A stretch of DNA of 40,013 bases from the NCBI RefSeq assembly GCF_001274725.1, contig NZ_LGUF01000007.1, positions 5,361,638-5,401,650 on the forward strand. Direction: 5' to 3'. A program made the position numbers and the translations under genes. Shown piece after piece: positions 23,595 through 31,489 of this stretch. Origin of the DNA: Sporosarcina globispora. Lineage in GTDB: Bacteria; Bacillota; Bacilli; Bacillales; Cytobacillaceae. Every line of letters starts with the position of its first letter. Positions within the stretch are counted from its first letter, which is position 1. A model generated the notes under the pieces. The model did no database searches. It was given only the letters and a program-made list of their open reading frames with translations, and had not been told where the DNA came from.

Positions 23595-25838
23595 TTACTT
23601 TTTATTCTTTTTTTCATTTTTAACCATCACATCATCGAAGTAGCTATTCGGATTTTCCCAAGCATATAAAGCTACCGTACCTTTTGAATGGGAATCATCT
23701 ATAATAGGCTCTCCAAATATATCGATTCCGTCCTGGTACGCCTGGATCTGATTCCCAACCACCTTGATTTCTAGTTCAAAATTGGCGCCTTGGATATATC
23801 CTGGTTTATCCACATGGGCCAGTGTTGTTTCCACTCCGTCGACGACTTTGAAGAGCTTGGAGAATTGACGCTCCTTGTCCAATTCTAGTTTATAGTAATT
23901 ATCTGGATCCTGATAGCGGAACATCAGACCAATTCCGTCATTATCGGTAGAGCGTAATGTAGTGGAAAATGAGTAATCCTTCCAATTGAAGGCACTGTGC
24001 TTGTCGTAATAAGCAAAGGTACCCTTACGATTGTCAACAGCCGGAACATCCGGACCATAGATGTTGGAAGATTGTACAACTTCTCCTCTCACAATCGACC
24101 ATTTAGATGGTGCGTCAATCGTTCCCTCATCCACGACTGTCCAGTCTTTAATAGGACCGGCATCATCATGGTTCTTGCCCCTACTAAAATCATCCTTCAA
24201 GAGTTCCCTAGATTGTTTAACATCTTTAACCAGCACATCATCATAGTAGTTACTCTGATTTCCCCATGAATATAAAGCTACCGTACCTTTTGTATGGGAA
24301 TCATCCATAATAGGTCCTCCAAATATATCGATTCCATCTCGGTATACCTGGATCTGATTCCCAACCACCCTGATTTCTAGTTCAAATTTGGTGCCTGGGA
24401 TATACCCTGGTTCAGCTACATGAGCCAGGGTCGTTTCCACTCCATCAACGACTTTGAAGAGCTTGGAGAATTTACGCTGGCTGTCCAATTCTAGTTTATA
24501 GTAGTTATCTGGATCCTGATAGCGGAACATCAGACCAGTTCCGTCATTATCGGTGGCGCGTAATGTAGCGGAAAAGGTGTAATCCTCCCAATTGAAGGCA
24601 CTGTGCTTATCGTAATAAGCAAAGGTCCCCTTACGATTGTCAACAGCCGGAACATCCGGACCATAGATGTTGGAAGATTGTACGACTTCCCCATTCACAA
24701 CCGACCATTTGGAAGGTGCGTCAATCGTTCCCTCATCCACGATCGTCCAGTCTTTCATATGCCCGTCATCATCACGTTTCTTATCCTCGCTAAAATCATC
24801 ATTGAAGAGATACCTAGTTTTTTTAACATCTGAATCAGGTGTACCAAGCTCAGCGTTTGTAAATTGGAATTCATTTTGCCAGTCTGTTTTGTATTCATCT
24901 AGATAAGGGGAGTAACTGGTTGCTTTTATCGTCCCTGCTTCCGGATCGATTTCCAGAAGACGTATAAAACCATTTCCTCCATTTGCTTGCATCTGGTAGT
25001 TAGATAGCATTTGGTAGACTTTATTTCCATAATCTCCTACCGATACACGACGACCTTGACCATCATTCAACACGTGTCCATTAAGTACCATTGAGATATT
25101 TGAATGCAGCTTAACGAATTTCTGCCACATTTCTTCCCCGTCATTAACTCCACCTGGCTCTGAAGCTACACCATAATTATGGGCATTCCAGGAATGTCCT
25201 GTATTTTGACGTGTCTCATCAGAAAACATATAGCTATGCGTTACTACTATGACACGGTGATTGGGATGAGAAGAAACAACTTCGTTCGCCCAATCCAATA
25301 CAGGATCTCTTGGTCCAAATTCCAGCGAAAGTACTAACCAGTCCGTTCCTCCAGCGTTGAAGGTATGATAATTGTTATCATACTTATCTGGTTCCGCCGG
25401 ATAAACACCCCCAAAAGTCTCAGTTCCGGAAAAATCACTTACCGGAAAATAGGTATTAAATAAAGTGGTATCTCGTGTATTTGCCGAACCGCCCGTACCC
25501 ATATCATGGTTTCCAGGTAAAACCGTATAAGGAACAACCCCATCTAAAGTTCGCATCGCATCATAAGCAACCTCCCACTGGGGTATATTGTTATTGTTAG
25601 TGATGTCTCCCTCGTGAACGACAAACTTGATATTCTGTTCCTCCGAGTTGTCGGCAATCCACTGCGTTTGGGCGCGAAAGATTTCCGGATGGTCCTTTGC
25701 TAAGTTTTGGGTATCAGGCAGGACAGCAATTTTAAAAGCAGACGAGCTAGCCTCTGCTTGGTTGGATCCTTGGAAAGAAGGAGCCACTACTAAACTGAAA
25801 ATCATCATCAAAACAAAAATGAATTTAGTTGCTTTCAT
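23595..25838 (-). CDS. Secreted calcineurin-like metallophosphoesterase with two tandem C-terminal repeats
   Basis: The 747-residue protein has a Sec signal (about residues 1-31, ending QAEAS). A calcineurin-type phosphoesterase domain follows (about 35-345): AVLPDTQN, VHEGDITNNN, LPGNHD, VVTHSY and NGHV carry the metal ligands. Then come two copies of a domain of about 200 residues (NDDFSEDK-type start, DWT-VDEGTIDAPSKW, concanavalin-like), repeating every 606 bases in the DNA. The domain looks like the DUF1080/LamG class and may bind glycan or wall polymers. The enzyme probably cleaves phosphoesters outside the cell. It lies behind leader C. Confidence 0.85.
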   Translation of the reverse strand: MKATKFIFVLMMIFSLVVAPSFQGSNQAEASSSAFKIAVLPDTQNLAKDHPEIFRAQTQWIADNSEEQNIKFVVHEGDITNNNNIPQWEVAYDAMRTLDGVVPYTVLPGNHDMGTGGSANTRDTTLFNTYFPVSDFSGTETFGGVYPAEPDKYDNNYHTFNAGGTDWLVLSLEFGPRDPVLDWANEVVSSHPNHRVIVVTHSYMFSDETRQNTGHSWNAHNYGVASEPGGVNDGEEMWQKFVKLHSNISMVLNGHVLNDGQGRRVSVGDYGNKVYQMLSNYQMQANGGNGFIRLLEIDPEAGTIKATSYSPYLDEYKTDWQNEFQFTNAELGTPDSDVKKTRYLFNDDFSEDKKRDDDGHMKDWTIVDEGTIDAPSKWSVVNGEVVQSSNIYGPDVPAVDNRKGTFAYYDKHSAFNWEDYTFSATLRATDNDGTGLMFRYQDPDNYYKLELDSQRKFSKLFKVVDGVETTLAHVAEPGYIPGTKFELEIRVVGNQIQVYRDGIDIFGGPIMDDSHTKGTVALYSWGNQSNYYDDVLVKDVKQSRELLKDDFSRGKNHDDAGPIKDWTVVDEGTIDAPSKWSIVRGEVVQSSNIYGPDVPAVDNRKGTFAYYDKHSAFNWKDYSFSTTLRSTDNDGIGLMFRYQDPDNYYKLELDKERQFSKLFKVVDGVETTLAHVDKPGYIQGANFELEIKVVGNQIQAYQDGIDIFGEPIIDDSHSKGTVALYAWENPNSYFDDVMVKNEKKNKK
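23620..24830. repeat. 606-bp tandem duplication within the phosphoesterase gene
   Basis: Two highly similar units, offset by 606 bases (202 codons); for example ATGTTGGAAGATTGTAC occurs at 24061 and again at 24667. Differences are scattered substitutions, so the duplication is older than a recent slip but the unit is kept in frame. Confidence 0.88.
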
Positions 25839-25979
25839 CTTTTACATCCATCCTTTTTAATTTTTGGGATAAGAATCTCGAGTCACCTTACCCTCTGATA
25901 AACCTGATGCTACTCGCATAACTTTTTTCAAATAATCTTTTAACTCATCCTCCCTTACAAAATAAAGGTGTTATATTGA

Positions 25980-25993
25980 ATCCACTTTCGTGG
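25980..25993 (-). promoter_or_regulatory. Small conserved leader hairpin, copy C
   Basis: Minus-strand TCCAC-GAAA-GTGGA is a perfect 5-bp stem with a GAAA tetraloop. Copy B has a compensating G-U pair in the same stem, which suggests an RNA structure under selection. Confidence 0.5.
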
Positions 25994-26096
25994 AGATCAA
26001 TTGACAGATACAAGTAAGATCATAAAGACCTCCCTTCCTTACTTTTTGGGTGGAATATGCAATATGCTACCTCATCCTAAATTGACTAAAGAACCC

Positions 26097-26176
26097 AATA
26101 AAAAAACCCAAGTATAGCCTGTCCTAAAAAACATGTGCATGTTTAATAAGACTAGTAACTATACATGGGTTTTCTC
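26097..26176 (-). terminator. Leader terminator C, candidate GlpP antitermination site
   Basis: Minus strand: AAAACCCATGTATAG pairs with CTATACTTGGGTTTTTTT around a loop nearly identical to copy B. It lies about 260 bases before the metallophosphoesterase start. Confidence 0.65.
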
Positions 26177-26354
26177 CAATTAACTCCACCCTTGGTAGTT
26201 AATAATATTCAATTTTTAATTTTTTACTATATTAGAGATTATTAATCTACACTTTCATAGTAAAACTTTTTTATTAAAACAGTATTGTTATTAAGTAAAC
26301 TTACTATTAACTATTATTACAATAATCAGTTCATTATTCTTACTAATTGTCATA

Positions 26355-26484
26355 TTTCAAATGGATTTATAGTCTAAATTCCATAATTTCAGGTTCACCG
26401 ATGGCTACACCTTGTGCTCCAGTCTCTATGTCTCTATTATTTCATTCAGATATTTAATTAAACCTGCAGTAATAAACTTCATAC
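26355..26484 (-). pseudogene. Decayed C-terminal copy of glpP
   Basis: The minus strand reads ITAGLIK, then with small indels GAQGVAIGEPE and LDYKS. This is the end of GlpP, as in 22522-22650. An internal stop and frame breaks make it non-functional. Together with leader C it shows that about 500 bases (glpP end plus leader, 22150-22640) were duplicated to 25960-26480. Confidence 0.85.
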
Positions 26485-26618
26485 CATTTATTTCAATTAT
26501 CCTTCATTTATTAGGTATTCACTTATGTTGAAGGAGCTTGTCCCGAGATGCCCCTGCCTAATTTGGTACTAATAGCCAGTTCTAATCATATTGTTATAAA
26601 AGAAAACAATATGAAGGG

Positions 26619-28043
26619 GTGCAAAGTCAGTTGTTAAAAGTGAAGGTTGGTTTACGGCCCATTGCCAGTAAGATAAATTTACCTACTGTTTTGAAAACAG
26701 CTATACTTCCAGGTGACTCACTGGAAAGATTATTTATTGCAACCCAGGTCGGAGAGATCTTTTACATAAGAGACTCAAGCTTAAGGACTTTTTTAGATAT
26801 TCGTTCACGAATCCTCAAACTAGGTGTTTCTGGTGGCGGATATGATGAACGGGGATTGCTCGGACTAGCGTTTCATCCCGAATTTTATTATAACGGTCTG
26901 TTTTATCTTCATTATTCAGCAGCTGGAACCCAAGGACCAGTTTCTCTTTCTGAATCTTTTAATCCTAACCCGTGTGATCCTGGAACATTAAACCTAAGGT
27001 GGATTAATAGAGAAACAAAATATGACCATATTGATACAATTGAAGAATGGATTTTACAATCAAATGGCTGGCCCCAAAAACGAAGGACCTTACTTAACTT
27101 AAGAAGGCCATTTTCAAATCATAATGGGGTCAATAGTTTAAACTTTTCACCAGAAACAGGAAAACTAGTTTTAACAACGGGAGATGGCGGATCAGGCTAT
27201 GATCCATTTAACTTAAGTCAGGACGATCTCGAAATTGCTGATAAGATAATTGAAATTGATGTAGATAAGAATACATACATCATGAATCCCCCCATTGTCA
27301 CACGCTTTAATGAACTTCCCGCAAAGATTCAGGAAACCCTCACTGTAATGGCCAAAGGGGTTCGCAATATTCCAGGCATTTCATTTCAAAGGTTTTATAA
27401 TCAGTATATTAAATATGCAGGAAATGTCGGCCAGGATTTGGTCGAGTCGATTTTTTCATTCATTCATTATAAACCCATACCGGTTACTCAGCTTGTTCAA
27501 GCTTCTTTCATGAATTCTGAACCTGACAAGGAAGGATTTATAAACTTTGGCTGGCGAGGGTGGGAAGGTAATTTTCCTGCCTCCATTATAAGAGGCTGCA
27601 CTAATAATCAGACTTTGGATGAGAAAACAATTGCTTATTACAATGAAGCAGCAGCACTTTCAGCGAGTCGTCTTCAGCCTTTAACCAGTTATTTTCATAA
27701 AGATACCAGACCCGATAAGTTTGGAGGAACTGCACTTACAGGAGTGCAAGCCTATATGGGGAAAAGAATCCCTGGTTTAACAGGAAGCGTTGTGTTTACC
27801 GATCTTGCCCGGAAGGAATCTCAGCCTCAGGTTAGAGGGGCTTTAGCCTATACCACAATAAGACCAAATAGTAAACAAAATGATTTTAGTGTGATACAAA
27901 CCGATTATGATTTTGGGTCTCAATCAGCCTATTATGTTAATTTGGGAACGAATCTGAATCAGACCAGATTATATTTAGGGGTTTATGGCTCTATGAAAGT
28001 GACTGATTTTAACCAAGGCACTGTTTTTGAAATCGTTCCTTGA
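26619..28043 (+). CDS. PQQ-dependent sugar dehydrogenase-like beta-propeller
   Basis: The product (474 residues from the GTG at 26619) resembles soluble glucose/sorbosone dehydrogenases: RGLLGLAFHPEF, NHNGVNSLNFSPETG, LTTGDGGSG and FGWRGWEG are typical propeller and PQQ-site motifs. There is no signal peptide. The Shine-Dalgarno GAAGGGG touches the GTG but is well placed for a TTG four codons later, so the true start is probably about 26631. Substrate and cofactor use are not proven by sequence; many relatives are of unknown activity. Confidence 0.72.
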   Translation: MQSQLLKVKVGLRPIASKINLPTVLKTAILPGDSLERLFIATQVGEIFYIRDSSLRTFLDIRSRILKLGVSGGGYDERGLLGLAFHPEFYYNGLFYLHYSAAGTQGPVSLSESFNPNPCDPGTLNLRWINRETKYDHIDTIEEWILQSNGWPQKRRTLLNLRRPFSNHNGVNSLNFSPETGKLVLTTGDGGSGYDPFNLSQDDLEIADKIIEIDVDKNTYIMNPPIVTRFNELPAKIQETLTVMAKGVRNIPGISFQRFYNQYIKYAGNVGQDLVESIFSFIHYKPIPVTQLVQASFMNSEPDKEGFINFGWRGWEGNFPASIIRGCTNNQTLDEKTIAYYNEAAALSASRLQPLTSYFHKDTRPDKFGGTALTGVQAYMGKRIPGLTGSVVFTDLARKESQPQVRGALAYTTIRPNSKQNDFSVIQTDYDFGSQSAYYVNLGTNLNQTRLYLGVYGSMKVTDFNQGTVFEIVP

Positions 28044-28120
28044 ACAATAACTATAGAATTCTGCCTGATAATTCTCTTACATGGATGGAATCGAAATTAA
28101 AACCTAGGGATGGAGAATTA

Positions 28121-28609
28121 CTAAACTATAATCATTTTTAATCTTTTAATAATGATTAAAGCAATTTCAACCCATAACCAGCTATAAAGGAAACCAAATA
28201 AAAAGATACTTCCCGCTGTAAGAAATGAAAAGGAAGCAGAGACGGCTGGACCTAAAACTGGAAAGTGAAAAATAAATATTAAACTCATAATTCCTATCAA
28301 TAAAAGGATTGTCCCAATAGCAATAATACTTAATCTCTTCCTAAAAAGGGAAAAAGATGCCCCAATGCCGAGCCCTAACAATCCTGTTGTAAAAGGAAAT
28401 ATAATTAGTTCAGATGGCTGCAGGATGAATAACAGCATAATTGTCAGAAAATAGGACATTACTCCAAATGGAATAGAAAACATGGAACATACCAGAATAG
28501 GTGCAGTGGCAAGCGGACCTAAAAAATATCCAATACCTGGTAAAAATCCGCCAGCAGCCTGTAGAATAGCAGCAATACAAGTAAAAATAGACACTAAAAT
28601 GAGCTTCAT
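28121..28609 (-). CDS. Integral membrane protein, unknown
   Basis: The 162-residue protein has about five membrane segments and a GGFLPGIGYFLGP motif in the first loop, slightly like ECF-type S-components, but I cannot assign it. The ATG lacks a good ribosome binding site. Upstream, one base out of frame, GAGGAGGTGAACAGGTG would start a chain reading FFKPISDEVRLFQKIFNKY before the present Met. So the gene may be longer and carry a frameshift near 28665. Confidence 0.6.
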   Translation of the reverse strand: MKLILVSIFTCIAAILQAAGGFLPGIGYFLGPLATAPILVCSMFSIPFGVMSYFLTIMLLFILQPSELIIFPFTTGLLGLGIGASFSLFRKRLSIIAIGTILLLIGIMSLIFIFHFPVLGPAVSASFSFLTAGSIFLFGFLYSWLWVEIALIIIKRLKMIIV

Positions 28610-28822
28610 TGTTTTTTTATATTTATTGAATATTTTTTGAAAAAGACGAACTTCATCAGAAATAGGTTTAAAAAATACACCTGTTCACCTCCTCTAAAGT
28701 TTATGTGTTACCACACATTATATTAAGCATTTATTAGAGGTGGAACGATTTTTTATAATCCATTTGCAGCTAAAATTCGCTGTTATGATGCTATCTGGGT
28801 AAAGAAAATTTCCTTCACCCAT

Positions 28823-28850
28823 AAAAAAAGCAAGGGCCTTATTGGCCCTA
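28823..28850 (-). terminator. Terminator of the cupredoxin gene
   Basis: Minus strand: GGGCC-AATAA-GGCCC then TTGCTTTTTTTA, immediately after the cupredoxin stop codon. Confidence 0.8.
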
Positions 28851-28854
28851 GTTA

Positions 28855-29232
28855 TTATTTGACTATTACGCTTCCAGTCATTCCTTCCTGGAAATGGAAC
28901 CGGCATATCAGCTCATATGTCCCGGGCTGTTTCGGCTTCACGGAAATGCTTGTTTCTTTTCCTGGCTGGATCTCGGCGTCAATTCCGAGCTTTTCCACTG
29001 TGAAGGTGTGCTTTTTCTTCCCTTTATTTTTCAATATCAACGTTGTGGTTGTTCCATTCGGAATAGTGATGACTTTCGGATTAAAGTAATCATCGTTCAA
29101 CTCGACCTCAATCGATTTCACCTTAGTTAGAACACCGGATTCGGCAAATACGCCGAGTGAGCCTAGAGTTGACAAAACCACAGCCATTGCAAGCAGAGCG
29201 ACCAATACTGTTACCCGCTTTTTCATAGACAT
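28855..29232 (-). CDS. Secreted cupredoxin-domain protein
   Basis: The 125-residue protein has a signal peptide (about residues 1-31, ending VFAES). One cupredoxin domain follows with the usual type-1 copper ligands: His in KKHTFTV, Cys and His in CRFHF, and Met in EGMTGSV. It lacks other domains, unlike EfeO. It likely carries electrons or binds copper at the cell surface. GGAAAGGAGGG precedes the ATG. No obvious partner oxidase is adjacent. Confidence 0.82.
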   Translation of the reverse strand: MSMKKRVTVLVALLAMAVVLSTLGSLGVFAESGVLTKVKSIEVELNDDYFNPKVITIPNGTTTTLILKNKGKKKHTFTVEKLGIDAEIQPGKETSISVKPKQPGTYELICRFHFQEGMTGSVIVK

Positions 29233-29420
29233 TCGTAATCCCTCCTTTCCTAAACATTATTTTTTTCTGATTCACAAAAAATTATCACTATAAATTTACT
29301 TCTAAAGTGCTTTCTGAAAAAGTGAATAGACAAAGATCACTGCCGGTCTGCAAATCCAAATTCTAAACAATGTGCTGCCACTCCTCATAAACCTCTAGGC
29401 TCTCGAATCAGCTAGGTTCT

Positions 29421-30314
29421 TTACGTACTTGGTGAAGGCTGCTCTTCAAAAATCTCCTGCAAATTTTCAGTTTGAACGAACAAGTTCGCGGTTGGCATTT
29501 TTACTTGACTCTTATAGAATAAAGACATTAGTTCAAATCTTACCTGCCTGGAAGCTTCAAAATACTCTTCAGGCTTAACCAAACCTACAATACAAAATTC
29601 GCACCCAACATTTTTAAGGTTTGGATTTAAGTCTGTAATCCCAATATATTGAAATGGTTCAACAGCCTCGCCCCCTACCCTATATAGGCTATGATCTAAT
29701 TTTTCATTGCAGATAACACTTGCTTTCTCTAACAATTGCTTTATTCTTGCAGGATCTTCCTGATAACTTACCGTTACCCGTTCAATAACCCGCATCCAGC
29801 CTTTATTAAAATTTTGTATCGCTCTAATCTCTCCATGCGGAATGGTAAGGAGCTTTCCCGACCATTCACGAATTTGCATAAAGCGAATACCTATCTCCTC
29901 AATGGTACCTGAACTTGTCCCGTTGAAAGTAACAAAATCGCCAACACGAAACTCCTTATCCGTTAATCTTGCGAACCCTAAAATAACGTCTTTTAACAAC
30001 TGCTGTGCAGCAAAACCGATGACAACTCCGGCAATCCCTGCACCTGCAAGAATACCTTTTATATCTACAAATTGACTAATTAGATAAATAACAAGGCTGA
30101 TCGCAATTCCATACCTAAAAATTGATCGAGTTACACTTTGAATCGTTTGTTCTACTTTTTCATCAAAAAAATTTGACTTCCTAAAGAACCAATCAATAAT
30201 ACGGTTTATGACAAAGGCAATGATCATGAGAACCAAAGCAAATAGAGTAAATCTTAAAAGTAAGAACTTCCTTATATAATTAAAAAATTCCTCAGTAAAA
30301 GTTAATAGGTCCAT
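29421..30314 (-). CDS. Small-conductance mechanosensitive channel, MscS family
   Basis: The 297-residue protein has three membrane segments (about residues 18-40, 60-85 and 88-115). The pore-lining third helix has the Gly/Ala pattern GILAGAGIAGVVIGFAAQQL, followed by the MscS beta domain (FRVGDFVTFNG-SGTIEEIGIRFMQIR) and an alpha/beta end. MscS channels open under membrane tension after hypoosmotic shock. Its place near the Kdp potassium locus fits an osmotic theme, but an IS element lies between them. Confidence 0.9.
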   Translation of the reverse strand: MDLLTFTEEFFNYIRKFLLLRFTLFALVLMIIAFVINRIIDWFFRKSNFFDEKVEQTIQSVTRSIFRYGIAISLVIYLISQFVDIKGILAGAGIAGVVIGFAAQQLLKDVILGFARLTDKEFRVGDFVTFNGTSSGTIEEIGIRFMQIREWSGKLLTIPHGEIRAIQNFNKGWMRVIERVTVSYQEDPARIKQLLEKASVICNEKLDHSLYRVGGEAVEPFQYIGITDLNPNLKNVGCEFCIVGLVKPEEYFEASRQVRFELMSLFYKSQVKMPTANLFVQTENLQEIFEEQPSPST

Positions 30315-30572
30315 CCATCTTACTCCTTAAAAAAGGGAAATACCAGGATCATCTGTTACCCTGGTCTTAAATATTGTTTCCTTAACTATGTATTTTCATG
30401 ATCATTCCCAGTTCATGTTCAGCAATTTAGCCCAAATAACGACCACCCGTGATAACGGGTGGTTTTCTCTGCGGCTGGAAGCCTTTGTTACTGGCCAAAC
30501 CCTAAAGGGCTACTGAATGGTTCGCCAATTGCACTACTTTTACTGGCCAGACCTCAAAGGCCTTCCAACTGA

Positions 30573-31055
30573 TTATCTTTTCTTTTTCTTAACCTCTTCA
30601 CCTGTGAATGGATCAATATATTCCATCATACTTATTTGTTCTGCAACTACATCATCTTGAATCTGATTACGTATATAATCTTCAATTACCTTTTTGTTTC
30701 TTCCTACTGTATCCACATAATACCCTGTACACCAAAACTTTCGGTTTCCATATCTGTATTTTAAGTTGGCATGACGATCAAATATCATCAAGCTGCTTTT
30801 GCCTTTTAAATAACCCACAAACGAGGACACACTTATTTTTGGAGGAATACTCACTAACATATGTACGTGATCCTTACAAGCTGTCGCCTCAATAATCTCC
30901 ACTCCCTTCCTTTCACATAGAGTGCGGAGTATTTCCCCAATATCCTTCTTAATTTTTCCGTATATCACTTGTCTTCTGTATTTAGGTGCAAACACAATGT
31001 GATACTTACAATTCCAAGTTGTGTGTGCTAAACTATTAGTGTCTTTTTTAGACAT
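30573..31055 (-). CDS. tnpA: IS200-type transposase TnpA (HUH/Y1)
   Basis: The 160-residue protein is a Y1 transposase: WNCKYHIVFAPKYRR at the start, the HUH metal site in KDHVHMLVSIPP (about residues 62-73) and the catalytic Tyr in IEDYIRNQ (about 126). This is longer than E. coli IS200 TnpA only at the lysine-rich end. It looks intact. It cuts and joins single-stranded DNA at the element ends. Confidence 0.93.
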   Translation of the reverse strand: MSKKDTNSLAHTTWNCKYHIVFAPKYRRQVIYGKIKKDIGEILRTLCERKGVEIIEATACKDHVHMLVSIPPKISVSSFVGYLKGKSSLMIFDRHANLKYRYGNRKFWCTGYYVDTVGRNKKVIEDYIRNQIQDDVVAEQISMMEYIDPFTGEEVKKKKR

Positions 31056-31059
31056 AAGA

Positions 31060-31128
31060 ATTCCTCCGTATGCTGATATTTTGGTTGGCGAACCAAAAAT
31101 ATTTTAGCAATACGGAGGAGTTTTTTTA
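31060..31128 (-). promoter_or_regulatory. IS200 end hairpin that sequesters the tnpA ribosome binding site
   Basis: Minus strand: ACTCCTCCGTAT... folds onto ...ATACGGAGGAATT through a long stem with loop CGCC, so the GGAGGA of tnpA is buried. IS200 is known to repress its own translation in this way. Confidence 0.7.
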
Positions 31129-31151
31129 ATACCACGCTGTAAGCTTTTTGG

Positions 31152-31178
31152 AACCCTAGGCCTAGCCTAGGGTTTTCT
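31152..31178. terminator. Hairpin next to the IS200 end
   Basis: AACCCTAGGC-CTA-GCCTAGGGTT with TTTT on the plus strand. It may shield the element or be a bidirectional terminator. Confidence 0.55.
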
Positions 31179-31193
31179 GTTTCATAATAAAAA

Positions 31194-31220
31194 GGACACG
31201 TTCCATGGAAACGTGACCGT
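31194..31220 (-). terminator. Terminator after the CBS relic / kdp operon
   Basis: Minus strand: GG-CACGTT-CCATGG-AACGTG-CC followed by TTTTTATT. It is the first good terminator downstream of kdpD. Confidence 0.65.
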
Positions 31221-31241
31221 TATATCAAAAAACAGTTAAAG

Positions 31242-31474
31242 TTACTCATTGTAAACACTATAAGCAAACCCTTCAACGGTCAGGACTGGTGTCCTTTTGA
31301 TTTTCCATAATAAGTCTCCTTCTGTTAAAGTCTCAACATACTTGCCCTCTTTATTAATAAAGGGACTGCTGAATATTGGTGATATTCCATTTTTTCAAGC
31401 GCCTGTCTCATGGTTGCTTCGTATTGTATATAGGCGACTTCATTTTTGGGTATAAGAAAAAACGCGATGTTCAA
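31242..31474 (-). pseudogene. Broken CBS-domain gene downstream of kdpD
   Basis: From a TTG at 31474 (preceded by GTGAGGGAAAC) the frame reads NIAFFLIPKNEVAY, then MRQALEKMEYHQYSAVPL. After losing one base it continues INKEGKYV-TLTEGDLLWKIK and stops at 31242. This is the first CBS motif of a single-protein CBS pair; the second motif is missing. CBS domains bind adenine nucleotides, in some Firmicute transport proteins c-di-AMP. It starts about 16 bases after the kdpD stop, so it belonged to the operon. Confidence 0.75.
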
Positions 31475-31489
31475 AACTGTTTCCCTCAC

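Larger units (their letters stand above)
30430..31132 (-). mobile_element. IS200/IS605-family element with transposase only
   Basis: The element holds one Y1 transposase gene and no tnpB. One end has the hairpin ACCACCCGT-GATA-ACGGGTGGT (about 30441-30463) and two similar TTACTGGCCA-ACC units. The other end has a long stem at 31060-31125. Exact ends are uncertain because this family makes no target duplication. Confidence 0.75.
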
